Assembly (NCBI GenBank): GCA_015178975.1
Contig: WHVD01000005.1
Coordinates: forward strand, 496,001-560,000
DNA length: 64,000 nt
Direction: 5' to 3'
DNA from: Hysterangium stoloniferum
Lineage: Eukaryota > Basidiomycota > Agaricomycetes > Hysterangiales > Hysterangiaceae
A model generated the notes under the pieces. That model had not been told where the DNA came from and made no database searches. It saw only the letters and a program-made list of their open reading frames with translations. Positions 46,801 through 58,948 of this stretch are shown here, piece after piece. How positions within the stretch are numbered: the stretch's first letter is position 1; every line of letters begins with the position of its first letter. The position numbers and the translations under genes are program-made.

Positions 46801-48119
46801 CAAGGTGATCTAGATAGTCGTGTCAAATCCAAGGCCAATTGTCTTTAGTGAATAGTTACTGTATCTGTTTGTATTTTTCTTAATCTGAAGGGACTGCGAG
46901 TCAGCTTGTCCATCTGCGTGGCTTCCGGTGGTAGATGCCCCTCTGGTCGCCCCGACAGGGATGTCTTACATTTGATCATATTAACCACAAGACATTATGA
47001 ATATAGCATAAGCTCTTACTGAAGGAGCCAAGACACTTCCCCATAAGCACGGTCCATTGAGATTCTGAAAATATGCCCACATCCTTCCACGGCACGCCGC
47101 TTTCAGTGCCCTCTTCATGAGCAGATCCTGTGACATGTTCCACTGCCAGGTTGCCCATTATCTCTAACATACGCTCATCAACGAGCTATTATGAAATACA
47201 CAAATGATTAGACGAAAAGGGTGATAAAATGCTGCGACCCACATGGGAGTTCAAAGATTCCCAAAGGCTAAAAAGGAAAGGGACATACTTCTCGCATGCT
47301 GTACGAGGCAAAAACGAGGCCAGGACATGGACCACAATAAGATACGACTGCATATACGACCGATTCAGTGTGTCTGACGATGTGCATGAAAAGGGGACAT
47401 ACATCACGTGTTAATAAAGGAAGGAAGGTAGAAAGCATGGCCTCTATCTGGTTGGGAGAATAATATATCTTGCACTGGTCGGCTACATAAAGCAAGATAT
47501 TGACCATATTTCGCCTAAACTACGAGTCAATGGAAACCACATAAAAAAATAGCAATCCGCACGAGTTGTCTAAACCCCTCTTTTTTGGAAAAAGCTCTTT
47601 CAGCAAGACTTTCCATAGAGGTCGCCAGTCCAGCTCCATGTCGGACAAATGTAACTTTCTTTTTGAACCAGGGCCTCTGTTGTCAATAAGCTTGACGAGC
47701 ATATCGGCCCAACCCCTTACTAAAACAGGATCCATTCCAGGCACGAGGATAAGCTCATAGTAGAGCTTGAGGAGGCTAACACGCATAGCCGTTGGCACAG
47801 GATAGCGAAGGAGCAGCCAACTACAACATATTTTCAGGATTGGCACTTTGGAGATCATAGACATATCGTACCCTTGAATCATATGATCGTAGTTATTTGC
47901 GACTGCCCATGCTCGTGACTTCACGCTAACCACAAGCCTTCCCACAAGGTATTGGAATTTCCCCTGCATCTCAGGTATGGACTCGCATTTATAAGGAACG
48001 GATGCGAGATAAGTTTCCAAGGACCGTCGATCGTACTCATATGCGTCTTCATTATCCTTTGGAGTACCGATACCTGGAGTCTCTGGCGTAGACAAGTCGA
48101 TGTCCATGTCGATGTCCAT
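40808..48119 (-). CDS. BLM10: Blm10/PA200-type proteasome activator, copy B (complete)
   Basis: HEAT-repeat cap of the 20S proteasome, nuclear and cytoplasmic. The start MDIDMDIDLSTPETPG (48119) is followed by RRSLETYLASVPYKCES, then WLLLRYPVPTAMRVSLLKLYY and DWRPLWKVLLKELFP. The middle contains many HEAT-like exons (for example PSLVMPAILERAYSGLESI, FDFVLNLTYDYATSNAKSN). The C-terminal DUF3437 block is the clearest: TLKKLHAGILGIVALIDAYPY, VAPWMPSLCE, then across two short introns APHATDPPPIAQTIRR and CAADFKKTHQDMWHIDQHQF. The protein ends NSYYA, the HbYX-type tail by which Blm10/PA200 docks between alpha subunits and opens the gate. About 18 short introns; no break found. It is divergent with AIM18-like over 259 bp. 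Confidence 0.93.
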
Positions 48120-48378
48120 GCTGCTTTAGCTTTACGGTCTCTACTGGAAGCTTAGCCCCAGAATTGCTCGTTGCCAGGAGAGGCAGGTTGACAATTAACA
48201 AACAAAAATACTTTGCTAGTCCAAATAGTAGCCACTTCAAATACTTTGTGAAAGAATGACGCGTCCTTATCGTAGTTGTTACCCTATTAGGAGTCGAAGC
48301 GTACGCGTATTGCCACAGTGAGCGTCAATAGTCAAATGTAAACGTGGTCACAACGAGTCACACAACGGACGCAGCAAA
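48120..48378. promoter_or_regulatory. divergent promoter of Blm10-B and the AIM18-like gene
   Basis: 259 bp. Contains TATTGCCACA near 48308; its reverse TGTGGCAATA matches 7 of 9 bases of the yeast proteasome control element GGTGGCAAA. An ACGCGT (MCB-like) site lies beside it, near 48303. Both assignments are inference from yeast. Confidence 0.3.
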
Positions 48379-49460
48379 ATGTTCAGAATTCCGAAATTCA
48401 AACGATGGACTTTTCAAACATTTACCTTTCCTCGTCAGCAAAAAATTGCTGTTGCCAGTTTCGCCGTTGCATGTGTAGGAACTGGAGCTCTTTTTTCACC
48501 TCAAATTCACTTGGATACTTCGACCCCTGCCTATGACACCCCAGCTTGTAAAACAAATGTAATGAGGGACACTGTTACAGGCATTGAGTTTCCCACTACG
48601 CTTCATATACCTTCTCGTTTTCCCCTTCCCACTTACACCCTGCTAGGAGTGGGCGTTCGCAAGGTATGGCCCTATCTCCTCGTATAGCTCTCATGTTAAG
48701 GCGACCAAACACGTCACCTCTGGAAGGTGTCTTTTTTGGGTATCAAAGTCTATTCCGTTGGGTTTTACGCCGATCTGGATAGTGTGCCGCCGGTCTGCCC
48801 GCCTTATATAATGCAAAAAACTTGTTTGACATACCATAAAGATTAGTCGTTCGGCCACTTTTGATCAGAAAATACGACATGTTGTAGAATCATCTTCTTG
48901 CGTCCTTCGTATTGGCATGTCTGTCAATTCTGCCGATTCGATGACCGCTTACTCATCAGTATAGTCCCTACCCGGGCCACATCATATAGCCATCTGCGAG
49001 ATGGTTTTATGCGAGCTCTCCAGGCTAGAATAATTCTTCAGAAAAGCAGACAACTACTAACACCGGATGAAGAGACAGTACGTTTCCCGAAAAACAGGTG
49101 ATGACGACAACAACCTTACCAAAAGATTTAATGTAGCAAATTGTTTCGCCACTCCTCAAATTTAAATCAATATTTCCGAACCTGCCTTTAGCCAAAGGCA
49201 CGCCTTTGGACATATTAATAACCACCCCCAGGAGAACCCTCACCAATTCGACACTCAAGGACCGAGAGCTTATTGTGCGGGATTTGGGTTCGATATCTAG
49301 CAATTGGCTATCACAGGAATTTATATTGGCGTATTTTGAAGGTGATGGCATCAGCCCTCCTGTAGGTTTTAATGAATTTTACTTGGACAAATATTGATAC
49401 ACATGTTTCATCAAGCTTAAACGGTCTGTAGAGGAGCGTCTGCGAGAATTTGGCAGATAA
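48379..49460 (+). CDS. chalcone-isomerase-fold mitochondrial protein (AIM18/AIM46-like)
   Basis: The N-terminus MFRIPKFKRWTFQTFTFPRQQK is basic and amphipathic and precedes a hydrophobic stretch (IAVASFAVACVGTGALF), as in an inner-membrane mitochondrial protein. The core is LLGVGVRK joined to VSFLGIKVYSVGFYADLDS, then RHVVESSSC, PTRATSYSHLRDGFMRALQAR, PLAKGTPLDILITTP and NWLSQEFILAYFEGDGISPP. The last exon is LKRSVEERLREFGR. These are the conserved blocks of the fungal chalcone-isomerase-like family, whose yeast members Aim18/Aim46 are mitochondrial with no chalcone substrate. Five introns; the fourth uses a GTATTG donor. Confidence 0.85.
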
Positions 49461-49535
49461 TTTTAACAGTTTTAGTAAATAATATTCAATGTAAAGCTAC
49501 AAATTTGATGAATTATACCAAGCAACTCTATGGAT

Positions 49536-51734
49536 TCAATTCCCCCGCATTAGTGTCACTAGTACATATGCGTTCGCGACCACAACAAGACAGAAAATCA
49601 TATACCCTAAGGTCATCATGAGTTTGCCGTTGCGGTAATTAACCTCTTCCCCTGGAAAATCAGGTGTCGTTGTCTTTACGACACTCAACAAGCCCGTTGC
49701 GGGGGCGCTGTCGGCAGTGGGAACTTTGACACGCATAACCACATGGCTTGAAGTGAGATATACAAGCGGAAAGACAACAAACGGCAGGACGATTGAAAGG
49801 GTAACTTGAGATGCAATTAGAAGTGCATCAATGCCAGATCGACCTACTAATGCAGCAACAAGTGCTGATGGAATTAAACCAAGTAGACGGGTCACTAGAC
49901 GACGAAGAAAAGGCTGCAGTAAAAAGATCAGATTCACGTACGTGTAGATATAACTATATTCTTACCGAAACCTTCCATTCTAAGAAGCCTTCCGAAACGA
50001 TTTGTCCAGAGAGCGTTGCAGTGATGCTCGCACTCTGACCGGCTGAAAGCAGTGCAAGGGCGAAAATAAACGCAGCACCTACAAAATGCAAAATACATGA
50101 GTGACGGATGACAAAAGCTAACGCACTGCCGGACCTTTTCCTAACCTGGCGCTGATTAAATCATGTACTTCAAAGAGACCTGCAGAGGATGGTCCATCAT
50201 CCCCATCTTCAGAAGCTTGGAAGAATACAGTGCCAGCCAAAACTAAAATACTAAAACCATGTCAATACTGATACCCCTTGGAGACACTAAGAACCCACGC
50301 CGAGTTTATAGGAACAGCTATACCCAGCAGACTCATAGCTAGAAATGGCGATCAGTTAAAGAACAGTCAACACGCTTTTGACCTACTGATGTCTGCCATC
50401 CCATGTCCTAAGTGCGAATGCACAAAGGAAAGCGTGTTGTTTTGGCGGTACTCGTGACGTGTCCGTCGATCAGGGCCATCTTCCCCTCCAGTGACGGTTC
50501 TCAAATAAAACAGGTGTCGAATATAACTCGATACTCTCTGGAATCTAGACAATTCTGAAACAGATGGGCTGGGAAGGGTAGGTTGTGCAGTGGAAATACG
50601 GTCAAGGGTCGCAAGCGAGGAACCTAAGAACAAGGCATGAGGCATGACCGTGGCACCTAATATTCCTATGGCTATCGGGAGGAATAAGCCCGGAAGTCCG
50701 AGATTTCTTGATGAATAACTCACATATATATAACGCTTCAGGTTGGAGAAGCGTTTTGGAAGGCAGAAATCCATGGAATACGGCTGGCCATTTTGGATCA
50801 ACCTTCACGATAAGGACGATGAAGCATACAAAAACCGTCAGTACCTGCAAAGACAAACATATCAACGATTGTTTACCGTCACTGTAGGCTACGTCGTACC
50901 AGTAACACAATGATACCTTCGAACAGTCGCGCTGGGCGCCCTTTTCCATCACTAATAGCTAGGATAACAAGTATGTCTAGAGATGTCAGAACTACGCCAA
51001 CCCATAGTGGCAATTTAGGAAAAATCATCGTCAACGCGATTGCTGAACCTAGTAGTTCTGCTAGGTCGGTTGATATGATGGCAATCTCGCCTTGCAAGGG
51101 CCATTCAAATTTACAAGTTAATACCATACAGCATTACTCACATAGTACATATAGAGGGTATAAAAGAAGTCGCCTCACTAGACGAGGGTGCCGTGGATGG
51201 TCGTGTAGGAGGACGCGGCAATGCGATGCCAAATCTGAAGCACATTCAAAAACAGATGATGTCAAAGAAGATGAAGGCCACACACCTAGTCCGGTAACGC
51301 TTCCTAATCTACATGCCAAAATCTAAACGGAGGGTTAAGTGGATGCGATGAGAAGCAACAAGGTAACGCCGACCTGGAGGACAATCGCGCCCAACCCAGC
51401 TAGGAGAATGACAAATAATAGTTTATACCCGTAATCTGATCCTGCTTGTAGGTCAACACTCCAATTCCCTCTGAATTAACAGCGGAAAAATTGTAAGTGT
51501 CAACGAGTCAATAGACCAACTATGGACTAACGGATCGAAGTATGCGACGCTGGCCATAACGCCTGCACCGGCATGTCTAACGAAATGATGCGACACTGTG
51601 CGCCATGCAGTAGATGCGGTTGAAACTATTCTCCGTCGATGAGAGGGCGGCGGATGATAGTCCTGGGAATGAGGAATCTGTGTGTTCGACAAGTCGTCGC
51701 CGTCGTCCATGTTGGGTATATCCCTAATAGACAT
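49536..51734 (-). CDS. NRAMP-family divalent metal transporter (Smf type)
   Basis: Proton-coupled Mn/Fe transporter in plasma or endosomal membrane. Start MSIRDIPNMDDGDD. TM1 has the metal-binding DPGN motif (AYFDP|GNWSVDLQAG, split by an intron), followed by KLLFVILLAGLGAIVLQ. TM3 region: IAIISTDLAELLGSAIAL. TM6 carries MPHA (IGILGATVMPHALFLGSS), the second metal-binding motif. A cytosolic insert of about 60 residues follows (STAQPTLPSPSVSELSRFQ...). TM8-TM11 include AGTVFFQASEDG, LLSAGQSASITATLSGQIVSEGF and LVTRLLGLIPSALVAAL. It ends YVLVTLMRGN. Complete; ends 75 bp from the converging AIM18-like stop. Confidence 0.93.
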
Positions 51735-51933
51735 GGTGGTGATGGCACTGTTGTGAGCTGGTAAATGGACGACCCAGCGTAAAGGAACTCGAATGTCGGG
51801 CGAGCAAAATCCATGACTTTCAACGGAACCCGCTCTCTTGGGTTTGTGAGAATCGACTGCCCACAGCGGAACCAATTGGGCCAATGGTCGCCGCAGCAAT
51901 ACATCAACAAACGCTCACCTCTCGTTGTTCGCT
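51735..51933. promoter_or_regulatory. compact divergent promoter of NRAMP and MED6
   Basis: 199 bp between two divergent ATGs; no other gene can fit, so both genes must be controlled from here or from inside each other. Confidence 0.6.
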
Positions 51934-53066
51934 ATGGACACTTCGCACCCTCAAGACGATTTTTCAAGTCGTTTCTTTATTTGGCATGAATGGATTCAAG
52001 TTCACATCCTCTACTTCGACTCCCGTCCTCCTCATTGCTAACTTTGTTTGCCACCAGGCACATGGCCCTCTTACACCCCAAAATGCCCTTGATTACTTCG
52101 CGACCTCGATGTTCTATGACAAACAGAGCAATAATCAAGTTTTGCGCATGCAGACAATGCACACAGGCATGCCTCTTGAAAATGAGGCTGAAGAGCTCAA
52201 GTAGGCTCAAGTCTGACTGCGCATTTGACTAACTGTCAACGTTTCAAAACAAGACGATTTACAGGTGTCGAATTTGGTCTCGTATACGAGGAGGCGCCCA
52301 CCTTATTCGTAATTCACAAGCGTGATCGCCTTTCACCAGATGAAGGTCCGTTTAGAACGACCTGAATAATGTCTCCAGCGCTAGTGTAACCCCTTCTGAT
52401 AGTGCGACCATTGGCTGCTTATTTCATTATGCATAATAGGATATATCAAGCTCCCGATTTGTACAATGTCGTTTCAAATCGACTGGTAAGAAACCCCTTC
52501 CAAAGTACATTCTACCCTAGCTGACTGGACAGCTGCAGCTTGCAAGTGTCATTGCTTTACAAGCATCGCTTGGGACGTTGCTGTCACATAAGCCTGATTT
52601 CACACCTCGAACGGGATTTTTATGGCCTATCACTCACTCAAGATCTGCAACGCAGGGGCCCAATCCGAAGAAATTGGAAGGCGTTGGTAATGAGTTTCCG
52701 GTAATTGACGACGCCTCATTACCAGTTAAGCGAAGAAATGCAACTACCTTTAAGAAACAAGAAGATTTCACGTTATTGTACAATGCTATGCGCACAACCG
52801 CGGCACAAGTACAGCAAACTCCCGGCTCTCGAATTTCCAATACAACGGCTACCCTCACAGACTCTCAGGCAACTCAATCACACTTATCCGAAACTCCTGG
52901 CCCATCATCTGTTCCTCCTTCTGGTTTAACCCCTCAATCAGAAGATGGATCTGCCAAGCTACTCCCTGGTGCAGGAAAAAAGAAGAAAAAGCGTGAGTTG
53001 CGGTGAGGGGTCATTGAACAACCCTTTTCTAAACCCCCTTGTACAGGAACCGAGGAAGTCCGGTAA
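51934..53066 (+). CDS. MED6: Mediator complex subunit 6
   Basis: Head-module subunit of the Mediator coactivator. The start MDTSHPQDDFSSRFFIWHEW joins across an intron (about 51996-52068) to IQAHGPLTPQNALDYFATSMF and YDKQSNNQVLRMQTMHTG, the Med6 signature. Then RFTGVEFGLVYEEAPTLFVI and HKRDRLSPDE; then the ..YQAPDLYNVVSNRL region and LASVIALQASLGTLLSHKPDF. The tail is Ser/Pro-rich, with a lysine cluster (KKKKKR). The last intron gives KKKKRTEEVR (stop at 53066); unspliced reading stops at 53006. The family-specific core is complete. Confidence 0.92.
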
Positions 53067-53342
53067 CCCAGTTTAGACAGCCCGCTATATTTACAATTTA
53101 TACACCTGGTATCTACCAATGTTTCTCGTTGCCAAATTCCAACACTATCCATAACCTCTCACATGAGCATGACATGCCAAGGTTCCAACTCTGGGCTTTG
53201 TGATCGGTCAGATATTTTATAATTGAAAGGCCCGAAACAATGGATCTGGCAGTGCGACGTAACAACCATGGGAAAGCTTCTTATACAGCCATCAAGGTCA
53301 CTATTTTATATTATCTTTTGCCCGATACTGTCCAAAGGCGTT

Positions 53343-56309
53343 TCAACTGTCGTCCTTAGGTAGCTGCCATCCCAATCTGCCTACTAAATTACTCACTGGC
53401 CCCGACAAGCCCTGTTGACTTTTGAAACTCTCCAAGAAATTTTTCATCAAAGTATAATCCATGGATCCATTACCAATTTCCTCATCGCTTGAATCCATTC
53501 CTGCACTTAACTCAGCTTGCATATCTTCATCGGTTTGTATTGCTTTCTTTTTTCCTTTGGCTTGAGGGGACTTTTCCGAAGCAGTGAGTTCGCCCTCATG
53601 GCCTGCATCCCGTTCCCCTCGTTTGGCTCGCGATAGTTCAGCATCCATTGCTTGCATAACGGTCTCAAAGGAGTTTAAAGTTGCATTCTTACTGGGAGTG
53701 CCTTCCGATTTGGCATTTTGTGTACTGGGACTTGCTGCTGCCAACATTGACCCATTTTGCGTCACTTGTTCGTGGAGAGCGCTCCTAGGCAGAAACGCTG
53801 CAGGAGACGGGAGGGTAGTTGAACAATACAATAACAAAAAAATTACGGCAAGACACACCTCCTCTATCCTTCCGGTCTTGAATTATATTTTCCCACATAT
53901 CTGCTGATATGCCTAGCGTTTCTCGTGAGAATTTTAAAAACTCTTCTTCCTCATCCTTCATATCAATCTCAACTTCACCGACAACCATAGGCATGTCTTC
54001 CTCTTCTTCATCGTCATCTTCAGCTATTCCCTCCTCTTCGCTTTCGTCATCAGAGTCTTCCACCCCGTCAAACTGATCTCTCGGAAAAATGAGGGGTCGA
54101 ACTGCTCGAGCATGAAAATCTCCCTCTAGCGGTAAATCCTGTCTTATCTCCTCGTCTTGCTCCTCCTGAATTTCTGCTTTGACCTTTTGAGAATTTCTAT
54201 GAAAAGAGGCTGGCATCGTCCCATATTCTGAAGCATCAAGTGCAGGCACCAGCCTGTCCAGTGCAGCCTGTCTTTCCGCAGCAGCATTGGAATCCGACCC
54301 ACTCTCATTGTCAGAGTCCGATAACACGGAGTGATCCGCATCATCCGATAATAAATCACTGTCAGCTGCATGATTATTCACATGTCGATGTTGACGGAAA
54401 GAATTCTCACTCTTCAAACGTCGCCCCCTCGACATCTCCCTCACCCTCGATGAACTTCCCCACTTTCTCTGCGAGTCCCCGGAGCTGTTTTGCCTGCGCC
54501 ATTGTTTGCTGCTCTGAAGCCATCTCTCTTGTTGCATTCCCCTCGTCTACATCCATATCATCGGGCTTCGGCGGTAATTCTTGAGAAGTTTCCGAAAGCA
54601 TATTCTCCATCATACTTTTTGTGACCGATAGCCATTCATCTGAATCTTCTTCTTGGCTGGCAAAATCGGGTGTACTTCCTGAGTCAAGATGCTTTTGGGC
54701 GTCAAAAATTGCAGATGTCACAAGTGTGGCAAAAGAGGATCGGTTTGCGTCACTAGTTTCAACGGTGAGTGAGCGTATAAGCATCTGTAAAAGATGCCTA
54801 CTCGGTCTGTCTTGAATGTATGAACTGCGAAACTGCTCTATCTTCTTGAATTTGCCATTGTGCGGATGTGTTCAGTTCTCCCTTAAAATAACCAAAGTTC
54901 TCAAGGCTTTTAATATACTTGACATACTCTGGGTCCCGTCTTAGAGCTTCCTTGCGAGCCTCCATCTGTAAGTGTCCACATTAAAGTTTAAATTGGACAT
55001 TCACATAGTACAAGGTACGTACCAGACTGTTGTCGACCTTTGCGTTGCCCATATAAATTTCATTCTTGGCTTTACTCTCTTGGTACATCATTTCAAACCC
55101 GCAGGCCTGGATTTCGTGTCAAGTCCAATCTTTTGGCTCACGCAGTGATAATTATTTACGATTTTCATTCCAATGTCTTTACGTCTCCATTCAGTCTCGT
55201 TTTCTTTTTCAGTCCACTCTCCAAAAACCTTGGGGGGACGGAATTTCTGACCCATTAACTGCGCATACGCTGTTCTGGTCATTTTCACGGTGGCCAAGAC
55301 GGACCGCTCCGGAGAAAAACGGCTCATACGCGCAGCAGCCTATATGGTTACTGAGGGATGCTATGAGCGATACAGGGAGGTCTTACCCGCATTTGAGGAG
55401 CATCCCGTGTGTAGAATGCCTCCACAGCCTTTTGCACAAGACCGGGATTTTCTGATAAAGCAAGGGCTATGTCTTGAGGGATGTAACCCTTTGTATAATG
55501 TATATGTTGTCGCGCAACACCGGGATAACTGCCGCTCGTCGGTTGTGAACAGGATATCACTGTTGAGAAGACTTACCCTTCGATTCTGCGAAAAGCCGCC
55601 TGTTCCAAGTCGGGGATAGTTAGAGTGGCGTTGTTATCGTCAAAAACGATAGGTACTGCGTCTAAAAGGGAAATATATTCAGAGCCATCATCTTGGTTTG
55701 CCAGATCATCGTCGCTCTCTGTGTCGCTGCGGGTGCGGCGGTAGCCCCCCGTGGAGTCGGCAGAAACATAGTTTAATGGGATAAGATGAAGATGACCTTT
55801 ATATATCCAAACCTTGTTGTTGTATTACATGGCCGTAGAATATAAGGAAATAACGTGCTTACTCTGTTTTCCGAATTTTCAGGAGTAATCCATGAGGGGA
55901 GATGCTCGGCAGCTTCTATGAGCAAAAATTCACCGTCCGAATCAAAAACACTGGAAATAAGGAAGTCAGGTGAAGTGGAATGTAACAACAACACATACAC
56001 TCACCTGATGGCAATATCGTAGCGACGGGATATGTCTCTCAGCAGCCAAACGACACACCATTCATCATCTATGCAATCCCCAACTCGCATACGGCCCTCG
56101 ATAATCCAAGCTGACTGTACTTTGACCACTTCCAGTGCGAACGAATCTCTGTGCCAAATATAATTAGGCAGAGCAGACGCGACATATGAATCAATGAGAG
56201 TTGCAAGAGCCGTAACTGCAGACTTGTCCGAACTCAGAGAGCCCGGGTGAATTACATACTGAAGGGTGTCTCCGGCAATTGCTGGTGGCCTATTAAAGAT
56301 ATCCAACAT
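53343..56309 (-). CDS. ECD/SGT1-family protein (ecdysoneless homologue)
   Basis: The start MLDIFNRPPAIAGDTLQYVI (56309) is typical of the family; metazoan ECD acts in cell-cycle control and spliceosome/R2TP-linked chaperoning. Further blocks: RDSFALEVVKVQSAWIIEGR, RVGDCIDDEWCVVWLLRDIS, FDSDGEFLLIEAAEHLPSWI, TIPDLEQAAFRRIEGY, HIHYTKGYIPQDIALALSEN, FYTRDAPQMR and KFRPPKVFGEWTEKENETEW. The C-terminal half has a helical part (ALRRDPEYVKYIKSLENFGY) and strongly acidic low complexity (DESEEEGIAEDDDEEEED). It ends RLGWQLPKDDS. Multiple introns, no break seen. It shares a 144-bp divergent promoter with VMA7. Confidence 0.88.
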
Positions 56310-56453
56310 ACGTAGTGGGAGGGTGTTCGAAGTTTGCAAGTTTAAAAGCCTCCCAGAATTACTCACGCCACAAACGGTGTGGGTTGGTTGTTTACACTTT
56401 AACTTGTCACAGCTGTCCACAGCACTCGTCTCGATCTTGATCTGTTGAAAGAC

Positions 56454-57004
56454 ATGGCTGGAAACAAAACTCTCATTGCAGTTATAGGAGATGAGGTATA
56501 TCTCACAACTGTTGGTCTTTGTATAAACTTGACTCTTGCTTGTTAGGATACTGTAACTGGCTCACTCCTTGCTGGCATCGGGCATATTAACGAGCAACAA
56601 AGGAAAAACTTTCTGGTTGTCGATGCAAGTATGTGTAACGTCATTGTCTTCAATGTGTCCTAAAGACTTCTGTCAGAGACCCAAGTTTCTACCATAGAAT
56701 CTGCCTTCCAGGAATACACCGAACGGAAAGACGTCGCTATTGTACTCATCAATCAACATGTTCGTTGCATCTTTGACTAGGCTCAAGCGAAAACCTTTAT
56801 TTTTTTTGGTGTAGCTCGCAGAAAAGATTCGGACAACCGTGGACAGATATCAACAAGCATTCCCAGCTCTCCTTGAAATACCGTCCAAGGACCACCCATA
56901 TGGTCAGAGAACTCTCCCGTTGTACTGGATACACTAATTGATATTTCTCAGACCCGTCTAAGGACTCCGTCTTAAAGAGGGTACAAAAGTTGTCGGGAGA
57001 TTGA
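56454..57004 (+). CDS. VMA7: V-type ATPase subunit F
   Basis: A V1 central-stalk subunit needed for vacuolar proton pumping. Five short exons: [63 protein letters not shown], then [20 protein letters not shown] and [20 protein letters not shown]. It ends QKLSGD. Length about 120 residues, as expected. Confidence 0.94.
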
Positions 57005-57438
57005 GTTAGAGTCTTGTCCTTCTTGGTACCGGCCTCCTCCAGGGAATGGATCATGTCGTGGATATATGATAGCACGATACAATATACCACAGTTTAATCG
57101 AGAAATAAGGAATCTGTGTATTTGTGTGCGGTGTATAGCTTGAAAGCAAAAATTCTACATATTTCATATATTTACCTCTAGAAGTTATTCAAGATAGTGG
57201 TGCCAGTGCCTAGTATAAAGAGGAAAAAGAAAAGCTCAGTTAAACTAAGAAGCTAATGAAATCATGCGATGTCTGTGCAAATTGGTTGTACCTCATGATA
57301 CGAACATGTATCCAGTTTAGAGTATTGCAATCAAGCGAATTCATAAAGTCTGGATGACGTAATGACCTTTTTTCAGTACCATCACCTTGCAATCAGGATA
57401 TCACGTCAAACATAAGCTTAACAAGTAGTGTTGAGGCC
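57005..57438. other. intergenic region between VMA7 and TIM21
   Basis: About 430 bp, AT-rich, with no coding signal. Promoter of the TIM21 gene. Confidence 0.5.
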
Positions 57439-58758
57439 ATGGTTTCGCGGACAGCTATCACTTACTTAGGGTTATTGAGAATCGCGACAAAACACCAGAT
57501 CAAACACATCTATCCCAAGCCCTTTCAACGCTTGGTCGCTACTCACAACAAAAACCCCGCTACACCTTCGCTACTTTCCCAACATTTTGACCATCGGAAG
57601 ACGCAAAGAGCTCCAGAAAGTGTTGGTCCTTTTCAATTAGGACTCAGTCGACCAGCCACGGAGAAAGTGAAAAAGTGGTCAGAACTTAGCAAAGGTGGAA
57701 AAGGCTCGTGATTTTGCTTCCCTCATAGATTTAATCGTTAATGAGAAAATATCAGTCCTTCGGACAACGGCAAGAACAAGTAATTTGTTTGTTATACTGC
57801 TTGGGGGCAGTCTAGCTGGCGTCTTAGTGTATACACTCGCCACTGAACTTTTTGCAAAAAATTCCCCTACAGTCCTGTATAACGACGCTTGTGAGCGAAT
57901 CAAAGCGTCACCCGCGGTGCGTCCTTAATAGAATAGAATGGTTTGAATAGTATTGATGGTTGTATAGATACTTGCATACCTTCAAGGACCATTAAGCTTT
58001 CATAATAATCCACCCTTGAGACATCGTCCACGACATCGCACACGACATGTCAATTCTATGCTCGCCGTCGATGCATCAGGACAAGAACATCTTCTGCTCA
58101 ATTTTTATGTGGAAGGGAAAGATCCTACCTCGATTCCGGCACACTTCGAATCAAAACCATTAGCTGATAGAGCTCTTGAATGGACAACATCGACATTTAC
58201 ATCTCTTTCAACGCTGACGTTTGACGATGTCATCGAATGGACAAGGAGTACCGCTTCCAATGCCTGGAGAGATTCGAAACGTGCATTCGCATACCTAACA
58301 GGAGCAACTTTACCACCACTGCCGCATCCTTTATTCCCGAAAGAGGACCTGGAGAAGCCAATGCCACCACCGAGAGAGCCTGCTTGGAGTTTATCAGGAA
58401 TTGTTGCTCGTCTAAAGGGTCAACGACATGCTTCCAGTGGCAGTTCTACTCAATCAAGCGACGCGAAGTTGTGGAGCACGGGGGAAGTCCACGTTGATTT
58501 AGTAAAAGTGGGTCGCGTCTGTGCATGGCTTAGTTTAACCATCTGTTGATTCCGATCAAAGGATGCCAATGGGACATTCGATTTTCGATATCTACTAGTT
58601 AACATCCCAGGTATGTGTACTTGAATGTGTTTTTGTGGCGGTTATTTTTGACATATATATAAGATTCCAGCGTTAGAAATCCTATTAGGATATATGTTGA
58701 ACGGGCTCCTGGCGTAACAGAAAATGAAGGGGTGATTCGATGGACGTCGTCGCAGTGA
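57439..58758 (+). CDS. TIM21: mitochondrial import subunit Tim21
   Basis: Inner-membrane TIM23-complex subunit linking TOM and respiratory complexes. A basic presequence (MVSRTAITYLGLLRIATKHQ) is followed, after an intron, by ARTSNLFVILLGGSLAGVLVY (the single TM helix) and TLATELFAKNSPTVLYNDAC. Then FHNNPPLRHRPRHRTRH, HLLLNFYVEGKDPTS (intermembrane-space domain), GEVHVDLVK, DANGTFDFRYLLVNIPG and, after the last intron, VRNPIRIYVERAPGVTENEG. A family-atypical insert of roughly 100 residues (about 58160-58440) rich in Ser/Thr/Pro and Ala lies inside the domain. Stop at 58758. Confidence 0.9.
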
Positions 58759-58948
58759 ACGGCTCATGAATGTGACATATTTTTTTCTTTCATTATAGTG
58801 TAAGACTAGTGCTAGTAATGTATTATGGTGGATAGCACATCTGTTTGTTGGTGACTGGGGTCTATTGATTGCTGATGTGTGCAATTGCGGGACCTGCTCA
58901 TCTGAGTTTCAAACACAAGAACTACAGGGATAGATTGTTTATTGCAGT

